Below are positions 1 through 8,108 of a stretch of 64,000 nucleotides of DNA, one piece after another. The DNA lies in the NCBI RefSeq assembly GCF_000316685.1, contig NC_019680.1, positions 931,501 to 995,500 on the forward strand, in the 5' to 3' direction. Every line of letters begins with the position of its first letter. Position 1 is the first letter of the stretch. Below the pieces are notes generated by a model. It saw only the letters and a program-made list of their open reading frames with translations. It did no database searches and had not been told where the DNA came from. Origin of the DNA: Synechococcus sp. PCC 6312. GTDB lineage: Bacteria; Cyanobacteriota; Cyanobacteriia; Thermosynechococcales; Thermosynechococcaceae. Both the position numbers and the translations under genes were made by a program.

Positions 1-1
1 A

Positions 2-946
2 GCCCGCCCAGAAACCCTCGCTCTTTTGGGACAACTCCCCGGCCGTGAGGAAGTCTTTACCGCCCTAAATACGGCCTCCTGCCGCGATGTGTTAACCATT
101 GAAGTCGGTGCAAAAGTCTGTCCAGGATTTGTGATTCATCTAGTATTTTTGACGACTGCCCCCCAGGCCACGCTGATCAGTCCACGGGTTTTAGTGGTTC
201 TCCAGCCTGGCAGTTCCTTGACCCTTGTGGAAGATTATATTTCTGGGGAAATGGATACCGCCTTAACCAATGCAGTCACAGAAATTTATTTGGGCAACCA
301 GGCCGAACTGGATCACACTCGCATCCAACGCCAGGCTCCAACCGCTCTCCACATCGGTAAAACAGTGATCTCCCAGGCCCAGCACAGTCAATACAGCGGC
401 CATGCCATCACCTGGGGCGGCCAACTCTCACGGCACAATTGGGATGTCAACAGCAATGGCCCCGAAACGACAACCATTTTGGAAGGCCTGACAGTCGCCA
501 CCGCTAACCAACTGGCTGATACCCATTCCTCTTTGATCTTTTCTGCACCCCATTGCAGTAGCCAACAGGTCAATAAGTACATTGTCGGGGGGCGGGCCCG
601 GGCCGTGTTCAATGGCAAAATTGTTGTTCCTCAAGCTGCCCAGATGACCGATGCTTCACAGTTAAGCCGAAACTTGCTCCTGTCCCCTAAAGCCCGGATT
701 GATACCAAACCCCAACTGGAGATTGTGGCCGATAATGTCAAATGCTCCCATGGGGCCACTGTGAGTCAATTAGCGGAAGATGATGTGTTTTATCTACAAA
801 GTCGGGGCTTAGATTTACAACAAGCCAGAGATTTGCTGATCCGAGCCTTTGCGGTGGAATTGCTGGATGGGTTCCAAATTCCCTCCCTGGCCAAAGAGTT
901 AGCTCAGAATATTTTGAGCCATATTCATCAAGCCAATGGGGATTAA
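2..946 (+). CDS. sufD: Fe-S cluster assembly protein SufD, 3' part (truncated by window edge)
   Basis: The reading frame is open from the first bases, so the gene starts outside the window; about 314 C-terminal codons are visible, against roughly 440 for a full SufD. SufD is a partner of SufB and SufC in the SUF scaffold that builds iron-sulfur clusters in the cytoplasm. The visible part is the beta-helix core and C-terminal helices of the SufB/SufD family. The block SRNLLLSP...DTKPQLEI..D.VKCSHGAT is diagnostic, and CSHG rather than CEHE points to SufD and not SufB. The stop TAA at 944-946 overlaps the stop of the convergent gene. In cyanobacteria sufD normally sits in sufBCDS; the other members would lie to the left. 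Confidence 0.93.
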   Translation, partial: ARPETLALLGQLPGREEVFTALNTASCRDVLTIEVGAKVCPGFVIHLVFLTTAPQATLISPRVLVVLQPGSSLTLVEDYISGEMDTALTNAVTEIYLGNQAELDHTRIQRQAPTALHIGKTVISQAQHSQYSGHAITWGGQLSRHNWDVNSNGPETTTILEGLTVATANQLADTHSSLIFSAPHCSSQQVNKYIVGGRARAVFNGKIVVPQAAQMTDASQLSRNLLLSPKARIDTKPQLEIVADNVKCSHGATVSQLAEDDVFYLQSRGLDLQQARDLLIRAFAVELLDGFQIPSLAKELAQNILSHIHQANGD

Positions 947-1440
947 GGATACAGCCAGATCACCAGGCCAATTTCGGTTAAAGTCACCCCGCCGATGCCC
1001 AGTAACACCTGCCCTAACCGCTTCAGAATCGGACTGACTTGATAGGTGACAATCAGACGATCCTTAGCCAGTTCTTCCGGCGGCTTCTCCCAGGCCTGGC
1101 AGTCATACCAACCTGTTTCTTCATAGATAACCGTTTCCCCCCAGAGCCGCTGACCCACGTAGCCCCAGCCTAAATAGAGCCGTAAGACCACCAAACTCAA
1201 GGCAACATTGGCCCCTGCTGCTGCTGTTAACAGAAAGATCAACGGATAATCTTCCCAGGGGAAACTACTGGCGGCTACGGGCGCGGAAATTAACCAAGGC
1301 AATACCCAAAGCAAGAGCATCCACCGCCAAAATTTCCAATCTCCCGTGGTTGACCAACCAAAGAACCAGGACTCCTGGAGGGCCTGGAATTCGTTGATCG
1401 GGCGTTGATCCGGGGGGACAGGGCAGATAGTGACAGACAC
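943..1440 (-). CDS. Ycf36/CGLD27 family membrane protein (DUF1230)
   Basis: A 165-residue protein beginning with GTG. The N-terminus carries the family signature CPVPPDQRPINE, followed by about two hydrophobic segments (roughly residues 40-58 and 68-87) and a third at the C-terminus. The middle holds the conserved stretch YEETGWYDCQ.WEKP.E.L..DRL. These are features of the Ycf36/CGLD27 family, conserved in cyanobacteria, plastids and diatoms, whose role is not settled (CGLD27 has been linked to iron homeostasis in plants). It is convergent with sufD and their stop codons share bases 944-945. Family assignment is firm, function is not. Confidence 0.85.
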   Translation of the reverse strand: MSVTICPVPPDQRPINEFQALQESWFFGWSTTGDWKFWRWMLLLWVLPWLISAPVAASSFPWEDYPLIFLLTAAAGANVALSLVVLRLYLGWGYVGQRLWGETVIYEETGWYDCQAWEKPPEELAKDRLIVTYQVSPILKRLGQVLLGIGGVTLTEIGLVIWLYP

Positions 1441-1646
1441 AGATGATTTCCTAGAATACTAAAGTTGATGCAGGGGTTACTTTAGTTGTATCGGTTCGGC
1501 TCCAGGCCTGGCAATCTGGTTACAGATCGCCCCTAGCCAAAGGACCACCGAGTTGGAGCAGACTGTCATAAAATATTCCTACAAATTTCAGGGTTGCTTG
1601 CTGCTAATCAACTGGAATCTTGGCTTTATCGAGGGAGTTTACGGAC

Positions 1647-2081
1647 ATGGACAAGTTTATGGCCGCCGCAATTGACCAGGCCCGGCAGGGATTAGCAACA
1701 GGGGGGATTCCCATTGGCTCAGTCCTCGTCCGGCAGGGGGAAATCATTGGCCAGGGGCATAATCAACGGGTGCAGGGGGGCAATCCGATTATTCATGCGG
1801 AAATTGACTGTCTCCAAAATGCGGGGCGGATTGGCCATTATCGAGATACGGTTTTGTACTCCACGCTGATGCCCTGTTATCTCTGTGCGGGGGCCGTTGT
1901 CCAGTTTGGGATTAAAAAAGTCATCGCCGGAGAATCAGCCACCTTTCCGGGAGCCAGAGAGTTTATGGAAGCCCACGGGGTTGAGGTGATTGATTTGGAC
2001 TTATCGGAATGCAAACAACTAATGCGTGACTTTATTACGGCTAATCCCGCGCTGTGGTCGGAGGATATTGGCGAACTCTAG
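1647..2081 (+). CDS. Nucleoside/cytosine deaminase, fungal FCY1-like
   Basis: A zinc-dependent deaminase of about 144 residues. The zinc and catalytic motifs are HAEID (proton-shuttle Glu) and PCYLCAG (two Cys ligands). The C-terminus ...LWSEDIGEL resembles the end of yeast cytosine deaminase (...WFEDIGE), as do GHNQRVQ and the substrate-binding region, so cytosine to uracil salvage is the likely reaction. TadA and guanine deaminases lack this tail. The ATG at 1647 is chosen because a GAGGGAG ribosome-binding site lies about 10 bases upstream; an in-frame TTG at 1620 would add nine residues. It stands alone, with the HdrB-like gene 73 bases downstream. Confidence 0.85.
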   Translation: MDKFMAAAIDQARQGLATGGIPIGSVLVRQGEIIGQGHNQRVQGGNPIIHAEIDCLQNAGRIGHYRDTVLYSTLMPCYLCAGAVVQFGIKKVIAGESATFPGAREFMEAHGVEVIDLDLSECKQLMRDFITANPALWSEDIGEL

Positions 2082-2154
2082 CACCCCATCCTGAAGTCTC
2101 TAGGTCAGCGGCCAGACTAAGATAATCAAAGATTCCTCTGCCAGGCCCTTAGCT

Positions 2155-3081
2155 ATGATTGTGATGACTGCCCCGACTGCGGTAACGCTGCGTTATGCCT
2201 ACTATCCAGGTTGTGTGGCTCAGGGGGCTTGTCGAGAACTGCATTTATCTACCCTTTCCTTAGCCCAGGCCTTGGGAATTGAACTGATTGAACTGAAGCA
2301 AGCCTCCTGCTGTGGGTCTGGGACTTTCAAAGAAAACTCCTGGCTCCTCGAAGATACGGTCAATGCCCGCAATATTGCCTTGGCTGAATCCCTAAATCTG
2401 CCCCTCCTAACCCATTGCAGCACCTGTCAAGGGGTGATTGGCCATGTGGATGAACGGCTCAAGGAGATGCAAACCAGCCAACCGGACTATGTGGCCCAAA
2501 TTAATGGCTTACTGCAAGAACAGAGCTGTAGTCCCTATCGCGGTTCCACAGAAGTCAAGCATATTCTCTGGGCCTTGGTGGGGGATTTGGGCCTGGAGGC
2601 ATTGGCTCAAAAAGTCACGCGGGCCTTGACTGGATTGCGGTGCGCCTCCTTCTATGGTTGCTATCTCTTGCGGGCCCAAAAAACCTTACCCTTTGATGAT
2701 CCGATTCATCCCCAGTCCTTGGAACAGGTGTTTACCGCGGTGGGGGCCACTCCTGTGGACTATCACGACCGGACACAATGCTGTGGTTGGCCCCTCTCTA
2801 GCTACGCCACCCAGGCCTCATTTGAAATGGCCGGAACCCGGATCAAAGCTGCTATTAATGCCGGAGCCGATTGTATTGTTACCCCTTGTCCCTTGTGTCA
2901 CCTGAACTTGGATTCGCGCCAACCAGAAATTGAGCGGGCCATTGGCGAAAAACTAAATTTGCCGATTTTACATTTACCCCAATTAGTGGCCTTGGCCTTA
3001 GGAGTCTCACCCGCTGAACTGGGCCTGGGTAAGCATATTGTCAGTACCAAGCCAGTCTTGGCCAAGTTGGGACTGCTCTGA
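2155..3081 (+). CDS. CoB-CoM heterodisulfide reductase subunit B-like protein (two CCG domains)
   Basis: A 308-residue soluble protein with two cysteine-rich CCG domains. The first has YYPGC near residue 19, CCGSG near 51 and CSTCQG near 86; the second has FYGC, QCCGWP and PCPLCH. The spacing Cx30-38CCGx30-40CxxC is the cluster-binding signature of HdrB and of type-E succinate dehydrogenase subunit SdhE. Cyanobacteria carry homologues of unknown electron-transfer role; they do not make coenzyme M or B, so the name describes family, not reaction. No partner oxidoreductase subunit is adjacent, which leaves the physiological donor unknown. Confidence 0.85.
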   Translation: MIVMTAPTAVTLRYAYYPGCVAQGACRELHLSTLSLAQALGIELIELKQASCCGSGTFKENSWLLEDTVNARNIALAESLNLPLLTHCSTCQGVIGHVDERLKEMQTSQPDYVAQINGLLQEQSCSPYRGSTEVKHILWALVGDLGLEALAQKVTRALTGLRCASFYGCYLLRAQKTLPFDDPIHPQSLEQVFTAVGATPVDYHDRTQCCGWPLSSYATQASFEMAGTRIKAAINAGADCIVTPCPLCHLNLDSRQPEIERAIGEKLNLPILHLPQLVALALGVSPAELGLGKHIVSTKPVLAKLGLL

Positions 3082-3241
3082 ACCCATTGAGATATGTTCT
3101 CGGAAGCATCCACCCAAAACTCCTCTGTAAACAATTGCTGAGGCGGTGAACTCCCCCCGGCCGGGTTTGGTAGGATCCAAGGGTAACTTTTTAACCAACG
3201 AATTTATAAACTCCTGCTTTTGTTTATTTGAGTGCTGAGTT

Positions 3242-3820
3242 ATGGCCTATCTCTGGTTTAAGTCATTTCATATTCTTGGGTTCGTGGCCTGGTTTGCGGG
3301 ACTGTTCTATTTACCCAGGTTATTTGTCTATCACATTGAAGCCCAAGAGAAGCCGGAACCGATTAAATCTGCCCTCAAAGAAGAATATAACCGGATGGAA
3401 GTACGACTTTACAAGTTGATCATGAATCCGGCGATGATTTTTACGATTGCAATGGCCATTGGGATGATTGGGCTGCAAACCTCTTTACTCCATGACACCT
3501 GGCTGCATATCAAGCTTTTGTTGGTGGTCTTGTTATTGGGGTTTCATCATTGGTGTGGCCGGTTGATCAAGCAACTTAATACAGATACCTGCCCCTTTAA
3601 CAGCATTCAAATGCGCCGGATCAATGAAATTCCGACTATTCTTTTGGGTTTAATTGTTCTCTTGGCGATTTTCAAAAATACCTTGCCGGTGAATGCAACG
3701 GTGATTGGGATTGGTGGGACGATCATTCTTTTTGCTGTGATCATTCAACTCTATGCCCGTAAACGCCGTCTCGATCAACAACTAGCCCAACAAACTGAGG
3801 AACTCGGCACATCTGGTTAA
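3242..3820 (+). CDS. hemJ: Protoporphyrinogen IX oxidase HemJ
   Basis: A 192-residue membrane protein with four or five hydrophobic helices. HemJ oxidises protoporphyrinogen IX to protoporphyrin IX at the membrane, the step before the haem and chlorophyll branches split. The N-terminus reads YLWFKSFHILGFVAWFAG, with the conserved His in the first helix and FYLPRLFVYH after it. Further conserved features are the E.YNRME.RLYK..MNPAM segment and NE.P.ILL in the third helix region. Length agrees with cyanobacterial HemJ, which replaces HemG/HemY in most cyanobacteria. The ATG at 3242 is the natural start. Confidence 0.93.
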   Translation: MAYLWFKSFHILGFVAWFAGLFYLPRLFVYHIEAQEKPEPIKSALKEEYNRMEVRLYKLIMNPAMIFTIAMAIGMIGLQTSLLHDTWLHIKLLLVVLLLGFHHWCGRLIKQLNTDTCPFNSIQMRRINEIPTILLGLIVLLAIFKNTLPVNATVIGIGGTIILFAVIIQLYARKRRLDQQLAQQTEELGTSG

Positions 3821-3961
3821 GCAGGCCACTATGGCTCGGATTTCTCACCCTGAAGATGTTGATGACAAATTCTCAGGAGAGCAAGCTTTTGGCCTGGTCA
3901 GTTGCGATAATGGGAAGGCTGTTCTTTTTTGGATGTTCCAATCCCCCAGGCCATTGCCATC

Positions 3962-5752
3962 ATGCGAACCCATTATTGTGCTGATTTACGTTTAAGCCAT
4001 GTTGATAAAACCGTGACCCTCTTTGGTTGGGTAGATCGGCGGCGAGATCATGGGGGAGTTATTTTTCTAGATTTACGGGATCGGACTGGCCTAGTCCAAA
4101 TTGTCAGTGACCCCCAACGTACCCCAGAGTCTTACCCCCAGGCCGATAAACTCCGCAGTGAATATGTCGTCAAAATTGTTGGGCGGGTGAGTCAACGGCC
4201 GGCTGATTCTTTGAATCCAAAACTACCCACTGGGGAGATTGAAATTTATGCTGAAACGATTGAACTCCTCAACCCCGTCCGCAAACAACTCCCCTTTCAA
4301 GTGTCCACCGCTGAACATGAATCAGTCCGAGAAGAATTACGGCTGCGGTATCGCTATTTAGATTTGCGCCGAGAACGGATGGCCCAAAACCTGCAATTGC
4401 GGCACCAAGTCGTCAAAGCCATCCGCCGTTATCTCGAAGATCAAGAACAGTTTTTAGAAGTTGAAACCCCTTTACTCACGCGCTCTACACCAGAAGGAGC
4501 CAGAGATTATCTTGTCCCCAGCCGCGTTAATCCCGGTGAATGGTTTGCCTTGCCCCAGTCGCCCCAGTTATTTAAGCAGTTGCTAATGGTGTCCGGCTGT
4601 GACCGCTATTATCAAATTGCCCGTTGCTTTCGGGATGAAGATCTCCGGGCTGACCGGCAACCAGAATTTACCCAGTTGGATATGGAAATGAGCTTCCTAG
4701 ATCAGGAAGAAATTCTAGCTTTGAATGAGGGCCTAGTCTGCCACATTTTTGAAACGATCAAAGGCCTTAAACTCCCCCGCCCCTTCCCCCGCCTAACCTA
4801 TGCTGAAGCCTTAGATCGCTATGGCACCGATAAACCCGACACTCGCTTTGGCCTGGAATTAGTGGATGTCTCGGATATCCTCAAAGATTCGGGATTTAAG
4901 GTCTTTTCCCAGGCCGTGGCCAGTGGTGGAATCGTCAAAATTCTCCCAATTCCTGGCGGAAATGAGCAAATCTCCAATGTTCGCATTAAGCCCGGTGGTG
5001 ATTTATTCCAAGAAGCCACAACTGCTGGAGCCAAAGGGTTAGCCTATATCCGGGTGCGCGAAAACGGGGACATTGACACCATTGGCGCGATTAAGGATAA
5101 CCTCAGTCCAGAGCAAAAAACAGAACTTCTCGCCCGGACTGGAGCCACATCGGGGCATTTACTCCTGTTTGGGGCAGGGGAAACCAATACCGTCAATAAA
5201 ACCCTGGATCGCTTACGGCAAGTGGTTGGCAAAGAATTTGGCCTGATAGATGCCAATCGCAACAATCTGCTGTGGGTTGTGGATTTCCCCATGTTTGAGT
5301 GGAACCCAACGGAAAAACGCCTAGAGGCTCTCCACCATCCCTTTACCGCTCCTCGCCCGGAAGATATTAAAGACCTCAAAACTGCGAAAGCCCAGGCCTA
5401 TGATTTAGTCTTGAATGGTTTTGAAATTGGCGGCGGTAGTGTGCGGATTTATCAGTCAGACTTACAAGAACAGGTCTTTGAAACCATCGGATTAACGCCC
5501 GAAGAAGCTCACGACAAATTTGGCTTTTTACTCGAAGCGTTTGAATATGGTACACCGCCTCATGGGGGAATTGCCTACGGATTGGATCGGTTAGTCATGC
5601 TCTTGGCAGGTGAAGACTCCATTCGGGATGCCATTGCCTTCCCCAAAACCCAACAGGCTCGGTGTTTACTCACGGGAGCACCTGCGAATGTTGCGAGTCA
5701 ACAACTCAAAGAACTCCATGTCACCTCAACCCATCGCCCAAAACCCAACTAG
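3962..5752 (+). CDS. aspS: Aspartyl-tRNA synthetase
   Basis: Charges tRNA-Asp with aspartate. The 596-residue protein has the bacterial class IIb layout: an N-terminal OB-fold anticodon-binding domain ([13 protein letters not shown]...F.DLRD), motif 1 around residue 150 with [14 protein letters not shown], motif 2 with [20 protein letters not shown], the bacterial GAD insertion (about 290-410), and motif 3 [13 protein letters not shown] near the end. The ATG at 3962 gives the usual cyanobacterial start MRTHYC; an in-frame TTG at 3929 would add eleven residues that do not look conserved. It ends 23 bases before a TGGCGTTACCCA inverted-repeat element. Confidence 0.96.
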   Translation: MRTHYCADLRLSHVDKTVTLFGWVDRRRDHGGVIFLDLRDRTGLVQIVSDPQRTPESYPQADKLRSEYVVKIVGRVSQRPADSLNPKLPTGEIEIYAETIELLNPVRKQLPFQVSTAEHESVREELRLRYRYLDLRRERMAQNLQLRHQVVKAIRRYLEDQEQFLEVETPLLTRSTPEGARDYLVPSRVNPGEWFALPQSPQLFKQLLMVSGCDRYYQIARCFRDEDLRADRQPEFTQLDMEMSFLDQEEILALNEGLVCHIFETIKGLKLPRPFPRLTYAEALDRYGTDKPDTRFGLELVDVSDILKDSGFKVFSQAVASGGIVKILPIPGGNEQISNVRIKPGGDLFQEATTAGAKGLAYIRVRENGDIDTIGAIKDNLSPEQKTELLARTGATSGHLLLFGAGETNTVNKTLDRLRQVVGKEFGLIDANRNNLLWVVDFPMFEWNPTEKRLEALHHPFTAPRPEDIKDLKTAKAQAYDLVLNGFEIGGGSVRIYQSDLQEQVFETIGLTPEEAHDKFGFLLEAFEYGTPPHGGIAYGLDRLVMLLAGEDSIRDAIAFPKTQQARCLLTGAPANVASQQLKELHVTSTHRPKPN

Positions 5753-5774
5753 AAGACGTTAAACCCTAGCTTAA

Positions 5775-5862
5775 TGGCGTTACCCAGACTGATCTGAACT
5801 CGCAAAGGGATTAAAAGTTCGTTCTAATCTGCTTTTTAGTCAGTGGTCGATGGGTAACGCCA
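5775..5862. repeat. Small inverted-repeat element with TGGCGTTACCCA ends (copy A)
   Basis: A perfect 12-base inverted repeat, TGGCGTTACCCA at 5775-5786 and its complement at 5851-5862, encloses 64 bases. It lies between convergent aspS and the DUF4278 gene. A related element with the same ends, one arm imperfect, is at 37025-37125. It could be a non-autonomous insertion or a structured 3' end; no transposase was seen in the window. Confidence 0.5.
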
Positions 5863-5885
5863 GAAATCGGGGAGGAAATTACCCC

Positions 5886-6080
5886 TTAGAAGCTGAAGGT
5901 AAGGTTGGGATGATATTCTGCACCCCGATAAACAATCCCTTGGTCTTTGGGGGCAGGAGGGTTGAGGGCCTGGTGGGGATGATATTCGGCTCCCCGGTAG
6001 TGGGCAACTGCGGCCGTTTCTTTAACATTCAGGTGGGCGGGATTGACCTCATAGGTTACGCCACGATAGGTCAGTTTCAT
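5886..6080 (-). CDS. DUF4278 small protein
   Basis: A 64-residue protein starting MKLTYRGVTYEVNP, the hallmark of the cyanobacterial DUF4278 family, whose function is unknown. The family motif YRG recurs: YRGAEYHP is present twice, at about residues 28 and 52, so the protein consists of three short related modules. The overlapping frame on the plus strand shows no recognisable family. It reads toward aspS, and the inverted-repeat element at 5775-5862 lies just past its stop. Confidence 0.75.
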   Translation of the reverse strand: MKLTYRGVTYEVNPAHLNVKETAAVAHYRGAEYHPHQALNPPAPKDQGIVYRGAEYHPNLTFSF

Positions 6081-6283
6081 AAAATCACCTCAAATTATGC
6101 TAGGGAAGATTATTAATCATGAGGCGCGTTCCTTCGGGATAATCCCTACTTCCGTCTTCCAAAAATGGAGATGAACGACTGTTTCTGTATCTAATTTAAC
6201 AGTTTGCCAATTATGAGAGCAACCTGCAGACAAAACTTAATATAATTTGCGAAGTATATATGCGCTACAGCCCTTACGATGAA

Positions 6284-6586
6284 CTACCATGCGGGCAGAG
6301 GGGCCTGGAAACACGATGGATGAAGCAATAACGTCTCATGGGGCGGCATTGATTCGGGCAATCCCTGATCAACTTTGAACCAATGCAACGGTACACAGCC
6401 TAATTCTGAGAGGGGCGGCACTTTAAGAGATTCGTGGTACGCATTAAAGAGGGAAGTCGGCTCATAATCCGTGTAGAAAGATTGCTTGCTTTGAGAGTAA
6501 CCAAACCCAAGAACAGACCAATAAGACGATTCAAAAAGCGATTTGCTCTTCATACCTTGTTGTGGCATCAATATCCTTAATTTCAC
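6284..6586 (-). CDS. Hypothetical protein in accessory DNA
   Basis: An open frame of 100 codons beginning with GTG. I recognise no family. The composition is rich in Ser, Pro, Leu and Tyr, without a signal peptide or membrane span. It overlaps the end of another decayed frame (6531-6725) in a different register, so at most one of the two was the original gene there. It may be a fragment or a chance open frame. Confidence 0.2.
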   Translation of the reverse strand: MKLRILMPQQGMKSKSLFESSYWSVLGFGYSQSKQSFYTDYEPTSLFNAYHESLKVPPLSELGCVPLHWFKVDQGLPESMPPHETLLLHPSCFQAPLPAW

Positions 6587-6725
6587 CGATAACTTTTTTT
6601 ATAGCTTTTCTGGATCACTGTTTTCTACATTTTTCTGTATGTGCCAGACTGGCAATATGATAAGCCTTGTTTCCAAGAAAGAATCTAATCGTTAACTTGA
6701 AAAGTCGCTCATCATTTACATCCAT
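6531..6725 (-). pseudogene. Decayed small gene downstream of the attC site
   Basis: The frame starts MDVNDERLFKLTIRFFLGNK and runs 36 codons to a TGA at 6615-6617. It then continues in the same register with coding-like composition (KVIGEIKDIDATTRYEEQ) to a TGA at 6531-6533. The +1 frame also looks coding for a few codons around the internal stop, so a nonsense mutation or a pair of frameshifts could explain it. It lies immediately past the attC right end (38 bases from it), as the next cassette gene would. I do not recognise the family, and no second attC follows it. Confidence 0.4.
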
Positions 6726-6762
6726 ATCTATCCAGAAAAATAAGCTTCCTCTGGCTTTGTTA

Positions 6763-6849
6763 ATCTAACGGTGTCCATCACCTGCCGCAAATAACCTAGA
6801 ACGCTAATAAATGAACTTTCAATGGTCAGGTGCATGGGCGTTGTTAGAC
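6763..6849 (-). other. Integron attC recombination site
   Basis: Read on the minus strand from 6849, the site begins GTCTAAC (R'') and ends GTTAGAT (R'). The two arms form an imperfect inverted repeat: AACGCCCATGCACCTGACC against the complement of GGCAGGTGATGGACACC. The pairing includes the CCAT and CACCTG blocks, with an unpaired spacer next to the R box and two extrahelical bases (a G and an A) on one arm. That arrangement is the hallmark of attC sites folded for IntI. The loop between the arms is about 37 bases. R'' is the exact complement of GTTAGAC at 7714-7708, the predicted left end of the same cassette. Confidence 0.75.
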
Positions 6850-6860
6850 CTCAACTGAAA

Positions 6861-7607
6861 TTAATAATCAAGCTCTATAGCAAGAATTTCCCGTGTTCCA
6901 GTGACAGGATTAATGCGATAAGTAGTTCTAGTTCTGTTTCTGATCTTCTCTTAAATCTGAGGTGTTGACTGGTTATATACAGTTACAACTTGAGGAGTAG
7001 ATGCATCCCTAAAATCTATGCCGAGAAACTGTTTTCGGATGCTGTGCGTTTCAGGCTTTTCAAGAATTGCAGTGATTCTCTCTAAGTGAAATAGCTCAAC
7101 AGATATAGCAAAAGTAATGATTCGTGAGATTAGTATGGAATTATTTGTGCTTGTAAACTTTTGATTCCAGCCTAGACTTAATGAGGGGGTATTCCTTGTT
7201 AGGGCCTACGATGATCAATCATTCTCACAAATCAAGACGGACTGCTATATATTCTCAGCAGATTTGTGGAGTTCTTGACGCTCTGCAAGCCGGAGTTCTT
7301 GATTAGTTACAAATACCAATGCATCTGTGTTGTTGGTATTTACACCCTCTAGATCACTGAGAAATTTGTCCTTTATTTCCTTACAATCTTTCTGACCTCT
7401 TGGAAAATAGACAGCCATAATCCACTGCTGACCATCTTTCTTGGAAAGAGCATCTTTTTTACCATCTTTACCGGCTAATGGATGGCTAGGATCCAAGCTT
7501 TCATAGCCTTCGTGGAGTAAGATTTGTGCTGCTAATCGCTCCGAGGAAGTCTGACCATTTATCCACTCACGTAGCCTGTGCCACGTCTCATCCCACCTAT
7601 TAGGCAT
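6861..7607 (-). pseudogene. Broken cassette gene, nuclease-like MPNRWD family protein
   Basis: The N-terminal 120 residues begin MPNRWDETWHRLREW and include SERLAAQILL, DPSHPL.GKDG.KDA, WIMAVYFPRGQ and FVTNQELRLAERQEL. I remember such sequences from restriction-endonuclease-like (PD-(D/E)XK-type) accessory proteins, but that is recollection, not a search. The frame stops at 7242-7244. Removing 7104-7244 restores it exactly, giving AENI-SVELFHLERITAILEK and onward. A further in-frame TAA at 6951-6953 is followed by 29 coding-like codons (RTTYRINPVTGTREILAIEL) to 6861. The gene is thus disrupted by a short insertion and probably by a nonsense codon. It is the only gene of the cassette ending at the attC 6763-6849. 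Confidence 0.7.
7104..7244. mobile_element. 141-bp MITE-like insertion in the cassette gene
   Basis: Both ends read inward as ATATAGCA. After a 7-8 base gap the inverted similarity continues (TGATTTGTGAGAAT versus TGATTCGTGAGATT), giving imperfect terminal inverted repeats of about 30 bases. Excising the 141 bases rejoins the host reading frame without loss. The target is an ATATA stretch, so a TA duplication typical of IS630/Tc1-mariner elements fits, although the exact edge is ambiguous by a few bases. It encodes no protein and would need a transposase elsewhere. Confidence 0.65.
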
Positions 7608-8108
7608 ATTAGCATATCACTTCAATCCCTATCTTCTTAAAATTTAACAAAATTTTGATGGTAGCTATTTTTACCTCAAGGTGGATTTCCTGTCACTAGA
7701 TTCAGAGGTCTAACTAGAGATTATACAGAAACTTTCCAGATACCAGATCCAATAAGTTTTTCATGAAAAAATCTTGTTATCTGACTATAAAATAAAGCCA
7801 TAGGTCAAGCATCCATGCGTGGAGCTTAAATGTTTGGAATCTTTGGATTCTTGAGTCCAGTCTTCAAGTTTAGAGCTAGAGCCTTGAAACTAAGATGCCC
7901 AGGCCAAGAAAAATTGGTTGGGAAACATTAATCGCAGCAAAACAGTCCCGCAACCTAGGCAGCCGAGTAACAGGGAAAACCGCCCACTGAGCCTGATCTT
8001 TTTTACCGGAGATGGTCATAATAAGTTAGATTCCTTGCTGATCAATGCCTTGGGTCGTTTTTGGCCTAATTTCCCAGCCCGTTTGATTCTTGTGTGCCGG
8101 AGTTCTCC
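7608..8108. other. Intergenic stretch: cassette leader, AT-rich DNA, 5' region of radical SAM gene
   Basis: Positions 7608-7713 are the predicted 5' leader of the cassette; its left boundary is the GTTAGAC read on the minus strand at 7714-7708. Positions 7715-7870 are AT-rich with no feature I can support. Positions 7900-7995 contain short blocks (GGGAA, then CCCGCAAC 22 bases later, then CCACTG) reminiscent of a cobalamin riboswitch, but the expected hairpin between the first two is missing. A 64-codon frame at 7918-8112 is not convincing. Confidence 0.4.

Noticed and set aside
5850-6116. 88-codon plus-strand frame over the DUF4278 gene
   Set aside because: The opposite strand carries the recognisable DUF4278 protein; this frame also overlaps the inverted-repeat element.
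7193-7210. GCCCTAACAA (minus strand) inside the MITE-like insert as a second attC core
   Set aside because: No matching GTTAGGG-type box at attC distance and no imperfect inverted arms; probably chance.
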